A stretch of 64,000 nt of DNA from Rhipicephalus microplus (lineage: Eukaryota; Arthropoda; Arachnida; Ixodida; Ixodidae), in assembly GCF_043290135.1 (NCBI RefSeq), contig NC_134703.1, forward strand, positions 114,863,005 through 114,927,004, given 5' to 3'. The first letter of the stretch is position 1, and the number at the start of each line of letters is the position of its first letter. Below the pieces are notes generated by a model. It searched no databases and was not told the origin of the DNA. It saw only the letters and a program-made list of their open reading frames with translations. Of this stretch, positions 34,348 through 46,874 are shown one piece after another. The translations under genes and the position numbers were made by a program.

Positions 34348-35027
34348 TGTTATGCCAGCGAGTCCTCGTCAAACGACCGTGCCTCTGAAAAAGGCAATCT
34401 GGGTCAAGGCCAGCCCGCAGTCTGCCTGGCGCGATCACCTCGACGGCGTGAACACGCGCGGCGCTCCTCTGGCCCACGTGCAGTGAGTCAGTTGCGCACG
34501 TGACAGCGAGCCGGCGTTCTCGTGCCTGGTGGTCTGACGCATGGCGCGGCGACCCCCATTGGCGGAATCTGCCCGGACGACCAGCGGCGCTTCTGATTGG
34601 ACACTTTGGTTGGACCCGGTGTAAATAAAAGAAGCCCTGCGGCGCGTCGCGATCGGCGGTCCTATGTGAGAGGCGTCCCCGTGTCGGAGTGCCGACATGT
34701 GTGTGAGTCAGCGGTCTTAGGCGAAAGGCTGAACTATGTGTTAGAGAGAAGAGCTCGGCTCTTCGAGTCTCTGTCGGCCCCAGTGCCGAAATTGTAACGC
34801 CTCTGTATATATGCTGTACATAAACCTTGTTTAACTCACCGTCGTCTCGTCCGCTCGTCTTATCAGCTCTGCGCAGAAGCAGTCGCGAGCTGATAAACTT
34901 ACGCTACCAAACGGCTGGTGACCTTCCCGGCGGAGTTGAAAGCAGTGGCGCCTCCGGGGCCGTGTTGGCGTCGCCGTCTTTCGCAACAGTGGTGGCTTCG
35001 GCGGGATAGGCCCGTCGTTTCTCAACA
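34348..35027 (+). repeat. 3' LTR, 680 bp
   Basis: By eye identical to the 5' LTR, with a constant offset of 4160 bp along its whole length. Confidence 0.95.
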
Positions 35028-35105
35028 CCTCCCAGAGCAAATGGCAGGGTCACAATATTGGAACACGATGCGCGCGTGGGAACACGGGGCATAACGACGC
35101 CACGT
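35028..35105 (-). pseudogene. LINE ORF2 C-terminal tail, part 2
   Basis: Continues the LINE of 30045-30187 upstream of the insertion. On the minus strand, CHLLWEA joins VLTSSDP across the LTR element after removing one CCTC copy. One in-frame stop shows the LINE was already decaying. Confidence 0.7.
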
Positions 35106-35871
35106 TAGCAAAACGTGAGCTCCGACGCGAGGCGCAACTGACGCGACCGGCGTCCGTCCAAAGTTGGCACCGTTTCAAGGCACGGGATGCCTGCGACGTC
35201 CGGTCGAATCCGCCGATTTTCGCGTAGTAGAAAAAAGATGTTCCGCGGAGTGGATTTCTTGACGGAGCTGCTCCAGATCTGCAAATGAAACATACAGGGA
35301 GCGGCTCTCAATCTGCCGATGGAATATACTTGCTTTGCATGGAGCATAAGGAAGTAGCACCGGAAGTGCTCCGAATCTGCCAATGGATGACACCATCAGC
35401 CAAACGTAATATTTAAAGCGGGTACTACGAAATTTCTACTTTAAATTCTTAATATGCGTAGCAGTTGCGATTGCAGAAAAAAAATACGCATGCTTAGTAC
35501 AGAAACCACTTGGAAAGACTCTTTTGAAGTGACGGATAGCGGCGCGCTGTTGGGGTGGACATTTTACACATTCTTTTGTAACCGACTTCAGCGCTTTCCT
35601 TCAGTGTGTGTTAAGTGGTTGAGCGAACGCAATCATGCGCACTTTCGCAAACAACTGCAGACGTACTGCAAAAAAAGCAGTCGTATAGCACGGAGGGAGT
35701 CGTACTGATCAAGCCGTGAGTTTGAAGGGGCCATCTCTGCCGATCACGCGTCAATCTCAGTTTCGTAATCATCCGTCACCGCTTCCGTGGAACGGCTGGG
35801 CCGCCTTTTCCGGCCAGTCGTCACCCGACGCGAACTGATTATACGCGGAACGCAATCGTCCCTTCTCTGTT

Positions 35872-35910
35872 AAAATAAATAAATAAATAAATAAATAAAT
35901 AAAATAAAAA
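35872..35910 (+). repeat. (AAAT)n microsatellite
   Basis: Tandem AAAT units, probably the tail of an old retroelement. Confidence 0.85.
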
Positions 35911-36237
35911 TCTTGCACGTGACTTTTCCGCACGGATCCGTTCGCCGGTAATGCACGTAAAAAAATGACGATGAGGTGAATACGCGTTTCGATCGTGGCG
36001 CAGAAGTCGTGAAATGTAACTGTCGCGACATCGTTCCTCGCGTCAAAGCGGGAACATATAGGTGACACGTGCGCGCCGCGTTGCTGAAACGAAACGTTAA
36101 TATATTGCGCGACGCACAAGAAGCTGATTACATCTGTCAGCATCGTCCGAGCCTTCATAACCTACTTTCGAGAGTGAGCTTCCCAACGCTGTATCGATCG
36201 CCAAGTTCACGGCAACGAGCTCATTTTTTTTCTTCCT

Positions 36238-36241
<4 letters not shown>

Positions 36242-36276
<35 letters not shown>
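36242..36276 (+). repeat. (CT)n microsatellite
   Basis: About 17 CT units, preceded and followed by T-rich tracts. Confidence 0.95.
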
Positions 36277-36280
<4 letters not shown>

Positions 36281-36360
36281 TCCTTTTTTTTTTTACAAGT
36301 TTAGTATTCCACCAACTTTGTGCTGTGCAACGAAGGCTACAACATTGAATGTCATTTAGA

Positions 36361-36412
36361 CCAAAGGTCGGCAACGTGTGGCCCGCGGAGCAGTATATTG
36401 TGCGGCCCCTTG
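36361..36412 (+). mobile_element. hAT-like transposon terminus
   Basis: CCAAAGGTCGGCAACGTGTGG followed by CCCGCGGAGCAG resembles the GGTNGGCAAC-type ends with CGGCCCGCG of hAT non-autonomous elements. No matching opposite end found; low confidence. Confidence 0.35.
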
Positions 36413-38809
36413 GCACGTACGTCCGAGTCACCCTCTCTTCTTCGTCACTTCCTACCTGAAGGCCGACATGGCAGTTCTGGCCTCAAATTGGGTTGGATAG
36501 AAACAAAGATCGCTTTCAATGGGCATTGTCGCCCGTCGCCACACTGAGCCGGATAACATCTTCACTTTATTTGCACAGGTTCAAAAAAGTTAAAGATTAG
36601 ATGTTTGCGAGTTGGCTAAGAATGCCCAGTACCAAAGGCTGCGTATTGATTGGTCTTCTTCTTTTAATGTAGTCATGTTTGGAAATCGCGGCCTTGTGAC
36701 ACGTGTGCTGAATATAAACAGGATATCTATTCCAGTTTTGTACATTAAGGACAATTGGCCGAATAGTTTCTTTACCGACCCTCTCCCTACCATTCTCATA
36801 TACGCCTCCCGGCCCCCGGCTGTGCCGGCTTCGTGCAACTTTTGGCCCTCCGCCTCAATAAGTTGCCGACCGGTTATCTAGAAAATAACGAGAGCTGGCT
36901 TCGAGACCACCTTACATCAGCAGCCCGTGGTCCACACGTAACTGACTTTGTCCCCCACATTTCCTTTTTATGTTCTTCATAATTACATCAGTTAACTACA
37001 CAGACTTGACGGCGTGTCTCGAACATTTTTTTTTTCTTTTTTTTTTCGCTAGGTGCCTCATGAGGCCGCCAACTGCGGAACAGAAACTGCGTGTTTCATA
37101 ATGGATCTCGTTACTGCACCGATTTTCCATTCCCATATTAGTTCCGACGCCCTTGCTAAAAAAATTAAATAGAGAGAGAAACAATGTAGTTATCAATAGC
37201 CTGCGTGCGATGCTCGGATCTGTGACTTTCACTGCTGTGCTTCCTGCCTGTTTAAAACAGCGTGCGCTCGACGCCAAGGACGTCCTGAGCGGGCTTATAT
37301 AGTTCATGTTTGTCGGCCCTCCTTTATCAGCAAGGCCGATACTAAAGCGTGCACGTCTACACCGTACAGTTCCGTGCAGCTAGGACAAGACTGCGAGTAC
37401 AATTAATAAAAAAAAAAAGCACAGTAACTGCAGGACGACCAGAGAAAGGAGAACCAAAAAGAGATAGAAAAAGAACAAATGTGTTCGGATAGACGTAGAT
37501 GTGCTTGTCCCTTTGTTTTGTCCGGGCGCCCGTAGTTTCAGCTTCGCTGCACGTAACTACCGATGCAGCGCATGTAATGGTTGGTCTGATTAGCGCTGTG
37601 GCAAACTTGACAATACGCCGCACGTGACACCATTGCTGACACGATCGCTTCGTGTTGATAAACGACCGGTCCTATAGCATGAAACTTTGTGCGTTGTTCG
37701 AGCTGTAAAAGATTGCATGATATAGAGCACATGATCTATGCGTTTCTTTTATTCATTTCTTTTTTTCTTAAATTTCAACGTGCGTTCTGAAATCTGGTGC
37801 TCGTAAACCACATCCAGAAAGCACTCTCAAGAGTCCATGAAGTGCTTGGCTGTTTTTTATGCGCAATGCATATACGTGAAGGTTTCATAACAAACAGTCG
37901 TGGTTATCCAGGAGGAGCGTACGCAATTTGCAGTGAAAACTTTACTACGGCGTGAATGGGTCGACGCCGACGTTGGCGTGACTACAGACACCTGCACACA
38001 ACTCTGGGCGAGGTAAGCGGCATGCTACAATTGCGTCATGTCCGTTGCAAAGCCAAAATAAATTGAATGCATGCTCGGTGTAAGTACTGGCTGCAGACAT
38101 GCCGATCTTAGCCTCATACACACACAGTGTCGCCAACGGTCGAACAAGGTGAAGTTCGTAGCCAAAGTGCTCTGCAAGTTGTTGAAATATAGGAGACGCA
38201 GCCACGCGAAACTCGTACGTAATTAAGTGCGAAAGTGCTGTAGTTATGAACAACTGAAGCAAACACGTTCACATTGCCCTTGTTCGCATGAAAATCCTAT
38301 AGATTGTCGTTACAGTCCACACGAAGGTACGTCAGCATATAGTTCGCAGCCATAAATTACACACTAGCCCTGTTATTCTCTCACAGGATCGCGGAAATTG
38401 GAGATCGTCGGGCCTTTCGTTCTCGAGTGTACGTAGAATGGGATGATCATGATGATGACGTCATTGCGTTTTCATACACGTGCACCTGGCGCCATTCAGC
38501 CGTATAGGCTTCCTCCTGACGACAGCAGCGTCGGAGCGGTTTCGTGACGTCGCTATAAAGTAAAGTGCGGGCATGACGTTATGTAGCCAGCCTTTGCGAA
38601 GCCGAGCCTCAGCAAAGCCGTCAAACGCTTTAAACAGTCGGCCCATGCACGCGCTCGCCGTGATCGGCATATCGTATGGGCTTGGAATTCACTCGATGCC
38701 CGAACATTGTTCAAAGGGGCTTTGCCAACTGCCCCGTGTCTTTTTTTTCTTCTTCCCGGTACACGCTTGTGATAAACTTAAGAAACTTCAGTGTCTCATC
38801 GTGAAGCAT

Positions 38810-38948
38810 CAGGGACGTAGGCAGAAATGTTTTGTCGGGATAGGGGGGTGGTAGGGGGTGACAGGGCGTTCAACCGTGCTTTATGAATGTTCGTGCGTGT
38901 ATATATACGCAGGGAGGTTAACATCCCCCCCCCCCTTTCGCTACGTCA
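38810..38948. mobile_element. MITE-like fragment, CAGGGACGTAGG type
   Basis: Starts CAGGGACGTAGGCAGAAATG and ends in a C-tract followed by TTTCGCTACGTCA, which is partly the inverted form of the start. Contains a G-rich stretch. Similar style to 6321 and 25034. Confidence 0.45.
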
Positions 38949-39314
38949 ATGTGACATCCATATGTGTCAGCTAGAGTTACTGCATACGCTATACCTTTCT
39001 AAAGGAAGCATATACAGTAACTCTCTATATATAGTTGCAGCGTCGGACTACACTTCCGCCGAGCGAATACACACGTGATGCTATCGCTCATGCATGCACG
39101 TCAGATCGCCCGCTCTAAACTGTTGGCTTTACAAGCAGCCCAGAAGGCTCTCTGTGACAGCAAGCATGTCGACGTTGACTTCTCACCCGGGTTCTTCTCT
39201 GGTGCCCAGTTCATCGTGTTGGATTGTCGGAGAAGTCGTCTCGGTATGCAAGAGATCTCATCGTATCACACGACGGGTAACGTAAGTTACCTATGAGGCC
39301 GTTCCAGTCTCCGA

Positions 39315-42300
39315 GACTAACCTGTCTGCAAACAGCCTCAGTGACGTATGCAGTCCACGTCAGTATAGGCTGAAACCATACCGCCCTCCTTCTGTAACCT
39401 GTCTGCAAAAACCACCAATGACGTAATCCATGTCAGTAGGCTGAAACTAAACCACCCTCGATCCTGTTGTAACCTGTCTGCAAACACCCCAATAGTGGCG
39501 TATGCATGCAGTCCACGTCAGTAGGCTGAAACTATACCGCCCTCCTTCTGTAACCTGTCTGCAAAAACCACCAATGACGTAATCCATGTCAGTAGGCTGA
39601 AACTATACCGCCCTCGATCCTGTTGTAACCTGTCTGCAAACACCCCTATAGTGACGTATGCATGCAGTCCACGTCAGTAGGCTGAAACTATACCGCCCTC
39701 CTTCTGTAACCTGTCTGCAAAAACCACCAATGACGTAATCCATGTCAGTAGGCTGAAACTATACCGCCCTCGATCCTGTTGTAACCTGTCTGCAAACACC
39801 CCTATAGTGACGTATGCATGCAGTCCACGTCAGTAGGCTGAAACTATACCGCCCTCTTTCTGTAACCTGTCTGCAAAAACCACCAATGACGTAATCCATG
39901 TCAGTAGGCTGAAACTATACCGCCCTCGATCCTGTTGTAACCTGTCTGCAAACACCCCTATAGTGACGTATGCATGCAGTCCACGTCAGTAGGCTGAAAC
40001 TATACCGCCCTCCTTCTGTAACCTGTCTGCAAAAACCACCAATGACGTAATCCATGTCAGTAGGCTGAAACTATACCGCCCTCGATCCTGTTGTAACCTG
40101 TCTGCAAACACCCCTATAGTGACGTATGCATGCAGTCCACGTCAGTAGGCTGAAACTATACCGCCCTCCTTCTGTAACCTGTCTGCAAAAACCACCAATG
40201 ACGTAATCCATGTCAGTAGGCTGAAACTATACCGCCCTCGATCCTGTTGTAACCTGTCTGCAAACACCCCAATAGTGGCGTATGCATGCAGTCCACGTCA
40301 GTAGGCTGAAACTATACCGCCCTCCTTCTGTAACCTGTCTGCAAAAACCACCAATGACGTAATCCATGTCAGTAGGCTGAAACTATACCGCCCTCGATCC
40401 TGTTGTAACCTGTCTGCAAACACCCCAATAGTGGCGTATGCATGCAGTCCACGTCAGTAGGCTGAAACCATACCGCCCTCCTTCTGTAACCTGTCTGCAA
40501 AAACCACCAATGACGTAATCCATGTCAGTAGGCTGAAACTATACCGCCCTCGATCCTGTTGTAACCTGTCTGCAAACACCCCAATAGTGGCGTATGCATG
40601 CAGTCCACGTCAGTAGGCTGAAACTATACCGCCCTCCTTCTGTAACCTGTCTGCAAAAACCACCAATGACGTAATTCATGTCAGTAGGCTGAAACTATAC
40701 CGCCCTCGATCCTGTTGTAACCTGTCTGCAAACACCCCTATAGTGACGTATGCATGCAGTCCACGTCAGTAGGCTGAAACTATACCGCCCTCCTTCTGTA
40801 ACCTGTCTGCAAAAACCACCAATGACGTAATCCATGTCAGTAGGCTGAAACTATACCGCCCTCAATCCTGTTGTAACCTGTCTGCAAACACCCCAATAGT
40901 GGCGTATGCATGCAGTCCACGTCAGTAGGCTGAAACTATACCGCCCTCCTTCTGTAACCTGTCTGCAAAAACCACCAATGACGTAATCCATGTCAGTAGG
41001 CTGAAACTATACCGCCCTCGATCCTGTTGTAACCTGTCTGCAAACACCCCTATAGTGACGTATGCATGCAGTCCACGTCAGTAGGCTGAAACTATACCGC
41101 CCTCCTTCTGTAACCTGTCTGCAAAAACCACCAATGACGTAATCCATGTCAGTAGGCTGAAACTATACCGCCCTCGATCCTGTTGTAACCTGTCTGCAAA
41201 CACCCCTATAGTGACGTATGCATGCAGTCCACGTCAGTAGGCTGAAACTATACCGCCCTCCTTCTGTAACCTGTCTGCAAAAACCACCAATGACGTAATC
41301 CATGTCAGTAGGCTGAAACTATACCGCCCTCGATCCTGTTGTAACCTGTCTGCAAACAGCCTCAGTGACGTATGCAGTCCACGTCAGTATAGGCTGAAAC
41401 TATACCGCCCTCCTTCTGTAACCTGTCTGCAAAAACCACCAATGACGTAATCCATGTCAGTAGGCTGAAACTATACCGCCCTCGATCCTGTTGTAACCTG
41501 TCTGCAAACACCCCTATAGTGACGTATGCATGCAGTCCACGTCAGTAGGCTGAAACTATACCGCCCTCCTTCTGTAACCTGTCTGCAAAAACCACCAATG
41601 ACGTAATCCACGTCAGTAGGCTGAAACTATACCGCCCTCGATCCTGTTGTAACCTGTCTGCAAACACCCCTATAGTGACGTATGCATGCAGTCCACGTCA
41701 GTAGGCTGAAACTATACCGCCCTCCTTCTGTAACCTGTCTGCAAAAACCACCAATGACGTAATCCATGTCAGTAGGCTGAAACTATACCGCCCTCGATCC
41801 TGTTGTAACCTGTCTGCAAACACCCCTATAGTGACGTATGCATGCAGTCCACGTCAGTAGGCTGAAACTATACCGCCCTCCTTCTGTAACCTGTCTGCAA
41901 AAACCACCAATGACGTAATCCATGTCAGTAGGCTGAAACTATACCGCCCTCGATCCTGTTGTAACCTGTCTGCAAACAGCCTCAGTGACGTATGCAGTCC
42001 ACGTCAGTATAGGCGGAAACTATACCGCCCTCCTTCTGTAACCTGTCTGCAAAAACCACCAATGACGTAATCCATGTCAGTAGGCTGAAACTATACCGCC
42101 CTCGATCCTGTTGTAACCTGTCTGCAAACAGCCTCAGTGACGTATGCAGTCCACGTCAGTATAGGCTGAAACTATACCGCCCTCCTTCTGTAACCTGTCT
42201 GCAAAAACCACCAATGACGTAATCCATGTCAGTAGGCTGAAACTATACCACCCTCGATCCTGTTGTAACCTGTCTGCAAACACCCCTATAGTGATGTATG

Positions 42301-43430
42301 CATGCAGTCCACGTCAGTAGGCTGAAACTATACCGCCCTCCTTCTGTAACCTGTCTGCAAAAACCACCAATGACGTAATCCATGTCAGTAGGCTGAAACT
42401 ATACCGCCCTCGATCCTGTTGTAACCTGTCTGCAAACAGCCTCAGTGACGTATGCAGTCCACGTCAGTATAGGCTGAAACTATACCGCCCTCCTTCTGTA
42501 ACCTGTCTGCAAAAACCACCAATGACGTAATCCATGTCAGTAGGCTGAAACTATACCGCCCTCGATCCTGTTGTAACCTGTCTGCAAACACCCCTATAGT
42601 GACGTATGCATGCAGTCCACGTCAGTAGGCTGAAACTATACCGCCCTCCTTCTGTAACCTGTCTGCAAAAACCACCAATGACGTAATCCACGTCAGTAGG
42701 CTGAAACTATACCGCCCTCGATCCTGTTGTAACCTGTCTGCAAACACCCCTATAGTGACGTATGCATGCAGTCCACGTCAGTAGGCTGAAACTATACCGC
42801 CCTCCTTCTGTAACCTGTCTGCAAAAACCACCAATGACGTAATCCATGTCAGTAGGCTGAAACTATACCGCCCTCGATCCTGTTGTAACCTGTCTGCAAA
42901 CACCCCTATAGTGACGTATGCATGCAGTCCACGTCAGTAGGCTGAAACTATACCGCCCTCCTTCTGTAACCTGTCTGCAAAAACCACCAATGACGTAATC
43001 CATGTCAGTAGGCTGAAACTATACCGCCCTCGATCCTGTTGTAACCTGTCTGCAAACACCCCAATAGTGGCGTATGCATGCAGTCCACGTCAGTAGGCTG
43101 AAACTATACCGCCCTCCTTCTGTAACCTGTCTGCAAAAACCACCAATGACGTAATCCATGTCAGTAGGCTGAAACTATACCGCCCTCGATCCTGTTGTAA
43201 CCTGTCTGCAAACACCCCTATAGTGACGTATGCATGCAGTCCACGTCAGTAGGCTGAAACTATACCGCCCTCCTTCTGTAACCTGTCTGCAAAAACCACC
43301 AATGACGTAATCCATGTCAGTAGGCTGAAACTATACCACCCTCGATCCTGTTGTAACCTGTCTGCAAACACCCCTATAGTGACGTATGCATGCAGTCCAC
43401 GTCAGTAGGCTGAAACTATACCGCCCTCCT
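39315..43430. repeat. Satellite array, 156-bp unit, about 26 copies
   Basis: The basic unit is 156 bp, made of an 85-bp half (from GATCCTGTTGTAACCTGTCT) and a 71-bp half (from CTTCTGTAACCTGTCTGCAA). Both halves share TAACCTGTCTGCAAA and CAGTAGGCTGAAACTATACC. Copies differ by only a few percent by eye. Three 85-bp-half variants occur: CCCCTATAGTGACG, CCCCAATAGTGGCG and CAGCCTCAGTGACG. No ORF. The last unit runs into CTCCTGAAGACCCCG at 43431. Confidence 0.97.
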
Positions 43431-44316
43431 CCTGAAGACCCCGTATAAAGTGCACCGAGAGGGCGCTTTTACAGCCGGGGGTAATGCTACGCAGCTAGCG
43501 CATGAAGGGTGAACCGTTCTGCGTACAGAACACGACGAAGAGGTCTGGCTTGCCAGCTGTGCGTGCTGTTCTCCGTCTTGGTCGGGGTCAATACACTCAC
43601 TAACAGTCACATCTCGTCTAACTTTACGTAACAATATCGTTGCCTAAGTTGGGGCTAAAAACTATATTAAAATAAGCCCTATCTTCATTATGTTACCCAC
43701 AAAATTTACCTCCTCCTACACACACAGAGAGAGAGATTTTTGTGAAAACAGGCTTAATAATAACAACAACAACATTAGTCACCCTGCATTGGTATCACCG
43801 TCCTCGTATACCCTACGGTACCACTTAATTAACGAGAGTGTCGTTTCCAAGAAAGCCTTAGCAGAATTATAGTACACTTATGTCCGCCAGGCTTCGAACG
43901 GCTACGCCGAACAAAGCGTAAATTTCGTCGACACGGCCTCATCAAGCGTGAGGCCCGCGGGACGGCTTTATGATCTCCCATAGCACAGAGTACCAAGTAC
44001 TCAAAATCGTTAACCACCTTTTCTAAACACAGTGTCGGCGTTTCCAGGTGCGAGCCGTATTTGGAGACAGGTATACCTGTCAGGGCTCTCTGCTGCGCGC
44101 TCCCCCCTCGACGGCGATCTATTGCTGCACCGGCGCTTTCGTTTCGCCGACGCCGAGTTTAACGGCGTGTCGCTTTAACGGGCGGTGCCGGAAGTCTTTG
44201 CGAACAGCGAGAAAGGTGTGTGTTGCTGTTGGCATGCGGAGAGCTTCTGCGCAGCGCACCGAACTATATACTGGCCGAGTCCAAGCGCCCCTGCAATCTC
44301 GCGAACCATCTTTCGC
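43431..44316. other. Intergenic DNA between satellite and (AAT)n
   Basis: No supportable gene. Includes a GAGA tract near 43727, the dispersed repeat at 43880-44022 and an unrecognised GC-rich block at 44050-44310. Confidence 0.4.
43880..44022 (+). repeat. Dispersed repeat ending in AATCGTTAACC
   Basis: The order is CGGCCTCATCAAGCGTGAGG, CGGGACGGCTTTATGATCTC, GAGTACCAAGTACTCAAAAT, CGTTAACCA. The same order occurs at 46960-47032 with 47747-47766, and in part at 52150-52215. Confidence 0.65.
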
Positions 44317-44505
<189 letters not shown>

Positions 44506-45101
44506 ATCGCGCACGCTCATGTGCACAGATATTTTTAACATACAGGTTTACATACATGTTCTTCATAAAAATAAAGGAAAAAGACATTTCTCTATAGGTA
44601 ATAGTGGTGTTGCGATTTTCTTTTTTTGCAACGCACTATACTGGAATTTGCAATTTTGTCTTATGCTCGCTGATCAAATAAATCACGTGTACGATATAAT
44701 AAAAGCAATTGTGAGTGCGTTGTGAACTTGTTCGTAATGATTAACACTGAAATCTTTAGGGACTAAACTTATGACCATGCAGATGAAAAGTCTCGGTTCA
44801 CAGCAGAGAGTTTGTGGAACTGGCTCGAACAATAGTACACGGTTATTTGTGTTTATATTTTCGTCCCGTCACCGTGGAAGTAATGCAGCCCCACCGGCAC
44901 TCGGTTCCTAGACCTTGTATTTTGATGAGCTTTGAGCAGTCTAAAGACGTGTTTTGTGTGCCTGAATCCCTTCGTTCCGGTCAGACGCGAATCCATTGCT
45001 CTGGCTTGTGAAACATGCACGTCGCGTAAGCCTAACATGGCGTCCTTTAGGGGAAAGATGCTATACGCAGCCTTTTAATTATCACCGCCATTGCAGCATG
45101 T

Positions 45102-45305
45102 AGTCCGCTTCGGTGGATCAGTGGATAAGGTGCTCGGTTGCGGTTTGCTGTCGCGAAGGTCGCGGGTTCTATGCCAGCCACGGTGGTCGCATTTCGGTAG
45201 TGGCAAAATAGTAGCCCGTGTACGATGCGATGCCAGTACATGTTGAAGAACACCAGCTAGTTTCCGGAGCCTTCCACTATACGGCGTCTTTTATGATCAT
45301 ATCGC
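45102..45305 (+). mobile_element. Diverged tRNA-derived SINE
   Basis: The head GTCCGCTTCGGTGGATCAGT has an A-box-like motif, a B-box-like CGCGGGTTCTATGCC, then GGAGCCTTCCACTATACGGC and TTTTATGATCATATCG. Same architecture as the main SINE but strongly diverged. Confidence 0.6.
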
Positions 45306-46189
45306 AGCAGAGGTCAGCAGCAGAGCACCGTGACCACAGTTCCACCGTGGCGTAGAGCACTCGTTCTAGCACACCATGCATGGCCTCCTTGAAAATCAAA
45401 GTATACTGAGACAACGGAGGAGGGAAGAGCGTAGATAGTAATTCCTTATACAGGGTCTTGGCGTGAAACTGTACACAAATATTCCATTGAAAAGCAGTCT
45501 TTACGAAACCGAACTGCAAAGCAAACTTCACGTATAATTTTCCACCAACACGGGTGCGCGGAGAAGTTTGAAGAAACAAGAAAGTCAGGTGAGGAATTAA
45601 CGCAGCCACACTTCTGCTTGAAATTACAGTGAAAAACACTTTCAACTGCGGAGCATTTCTTAGTCGCACGATGTCGCGCTTCGGCGTCGGTGCCTTCCAC
45701 ACCCCCCACTGCGCATGCTCGCGTCTCGTGCTGGCCCAGTAAGACACCCGCAAAACCAAGGTTGGGCAAAACTGTCGCTCCCCTCCCCCTCTCTCGCCTC
45801 GCAAGGCCGACGCAGGCGGAGTCCGCTAGTAAAAAAACACAATCGTTCACTGGTCCCTTCGTATATGTAAGCACTGGATCGCGCATTCGGTCTTTACTTG
45901 GCTTTCGCTTGACGTTGAAGGCAACGCTTATTAGTAATTCAATGAATAAGAATAAAAAAGACGAAATAACAGTTAAACAATCAGAAACCATACCCAATAA
46001 CGCAACATTCAAGTGGTACCCCACCCCCCTCTGCGACGCATTTACTCGAGCATCTTCCCCCGTGGGAAGATGCAAGTGGCATTTTTCATGCTGTACAAAC
46101 ACACGAGTCGTGGGTACAGGCCTCGCAATACAACAGGTAATATCACAATTTTACGCGGTACAAGCGCATGTTGTCGTCGGGTATCGTGA

Positions 46190-46345
46190 CAGAGAGAGAG
46201 ATAAAATGCAAGGAAAGGCAGGGAGGTTAACCAGACGCACATCCGGTTTGCTACCCTGCACTGGGGAAGGGATAAAGGGGAGAAAAGAGGTTGCAGAAAG
46301 ATGAGAAGGTACACACAATCACGAGCACACTCGGGGAGGACACAC
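46190..46345 (+). repeat. Dispersed repeat, GGAAAGGCAGGGAGGTTAAC family
   Basis: AGAGAGAGATAAAATGCAAGG, then GGAAAGGCAGGGAGGTTAAC, TTTGCTACCCTGCACTGGGG and an A/G-rich tail. Clear counterpart of 28300-28400 (minus) and 12180-12360. Confidence 0.65.
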
Positions 46346-46874
46346 AGTCTACAGGCGGTCGCTCAGGTTTGTTGACTTAAGGTAAAGTAGCAGTGCTTTA
46401 GTTGCTTTCTGCACAACTGAGTCGGGTATCGTAATGCCTGATTATCGTAGCGGCTTCGTGCATGGTTTATAGCCGGCCACTTAGTACAAGAGCACGCACG
46501 TTGCTGCGCGTATTTCCTGAAGACCACGTCGTGGATGCATATATAGCATGTCCGAAAATACTTCACACACATGATTACACAGAATGCAGCCATACGTGCA
46601 AGCTTACCTCCAATTTCTGCTATCGCATTCGTATTTCAACGTCCGAATGCGGTATCTACGCCATTAAGAGCGAGGACATTCCCTCTGAAAGTTTAGCTGT
46701 CTTGCAGTGCTCTATATCACAAAAGATTTAGGGTGATAGAACAATTGAATTAAAAGAACATTGGTCAGGTAAATAAGCATGACATCAAAGAGAAGGAAGA
46801 GCTTCTTATTACGCCTGCATCGCGAAGAGGACGTTTCAGCTAATAATCACTCCTCGCCCAACACTTTTGGTTTA

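Larger units (their letters stand above)
30188..35027 (+). mobile_element. Ty3/gypsy LTR retrotransposon, internally deleted, 4840 bp
   Basis: The two 680-bp LTRs (TGTTATGCC...CTCAACA) lie exactly 4160 bp apart and look identical. The 4-bp target duplication CCTC is at 30184-30187 and 35028-35031. A single 828-codon ORF lies between them. The piece order Gag, protease-like, integrase-end-like, RT-start-like corresponds to the Gmr1-like lineage rather than the usual Ty3 order. The integrase zinc finger and catalytic core, most of RT and the RNase H are absent, so this copy cannot be autonomous. Identical LTRs mean a recent insertion, presumably mobilised in trans. Confidence 0.9.
35106..39314. 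other. Intergenic DNA, CpG-rich
   Basis: No supportable gene. Contains the microsatellites at 35872 and 36242, a hAT-like terminus at 36361 and a MITE-like piece at 38810. The rest (36420-38800) shows no structure that I recognise. Confidence 0.4.

Noticed and set aside
33997..34503. 168-codon frame near the 3' LTR as an envelope gene
   Set aside because: It is short, runs into the LTR and shows no transmembrane or furin-like features beyond one hydrophobic start; not supported as env.
39315..43430. CRISPR-like array
   Set aside because: The units are contiguous 156-bp satellite monomers without unique spacers, in a eukaryotic genome.
45446..46304. Overlapping frames of about 200 codons on both strands
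   Set aside because: Both strands are open at once, composition is Pro/Arg/Ser-rich, there is no domain, and part overlaps a dispersed repeat.
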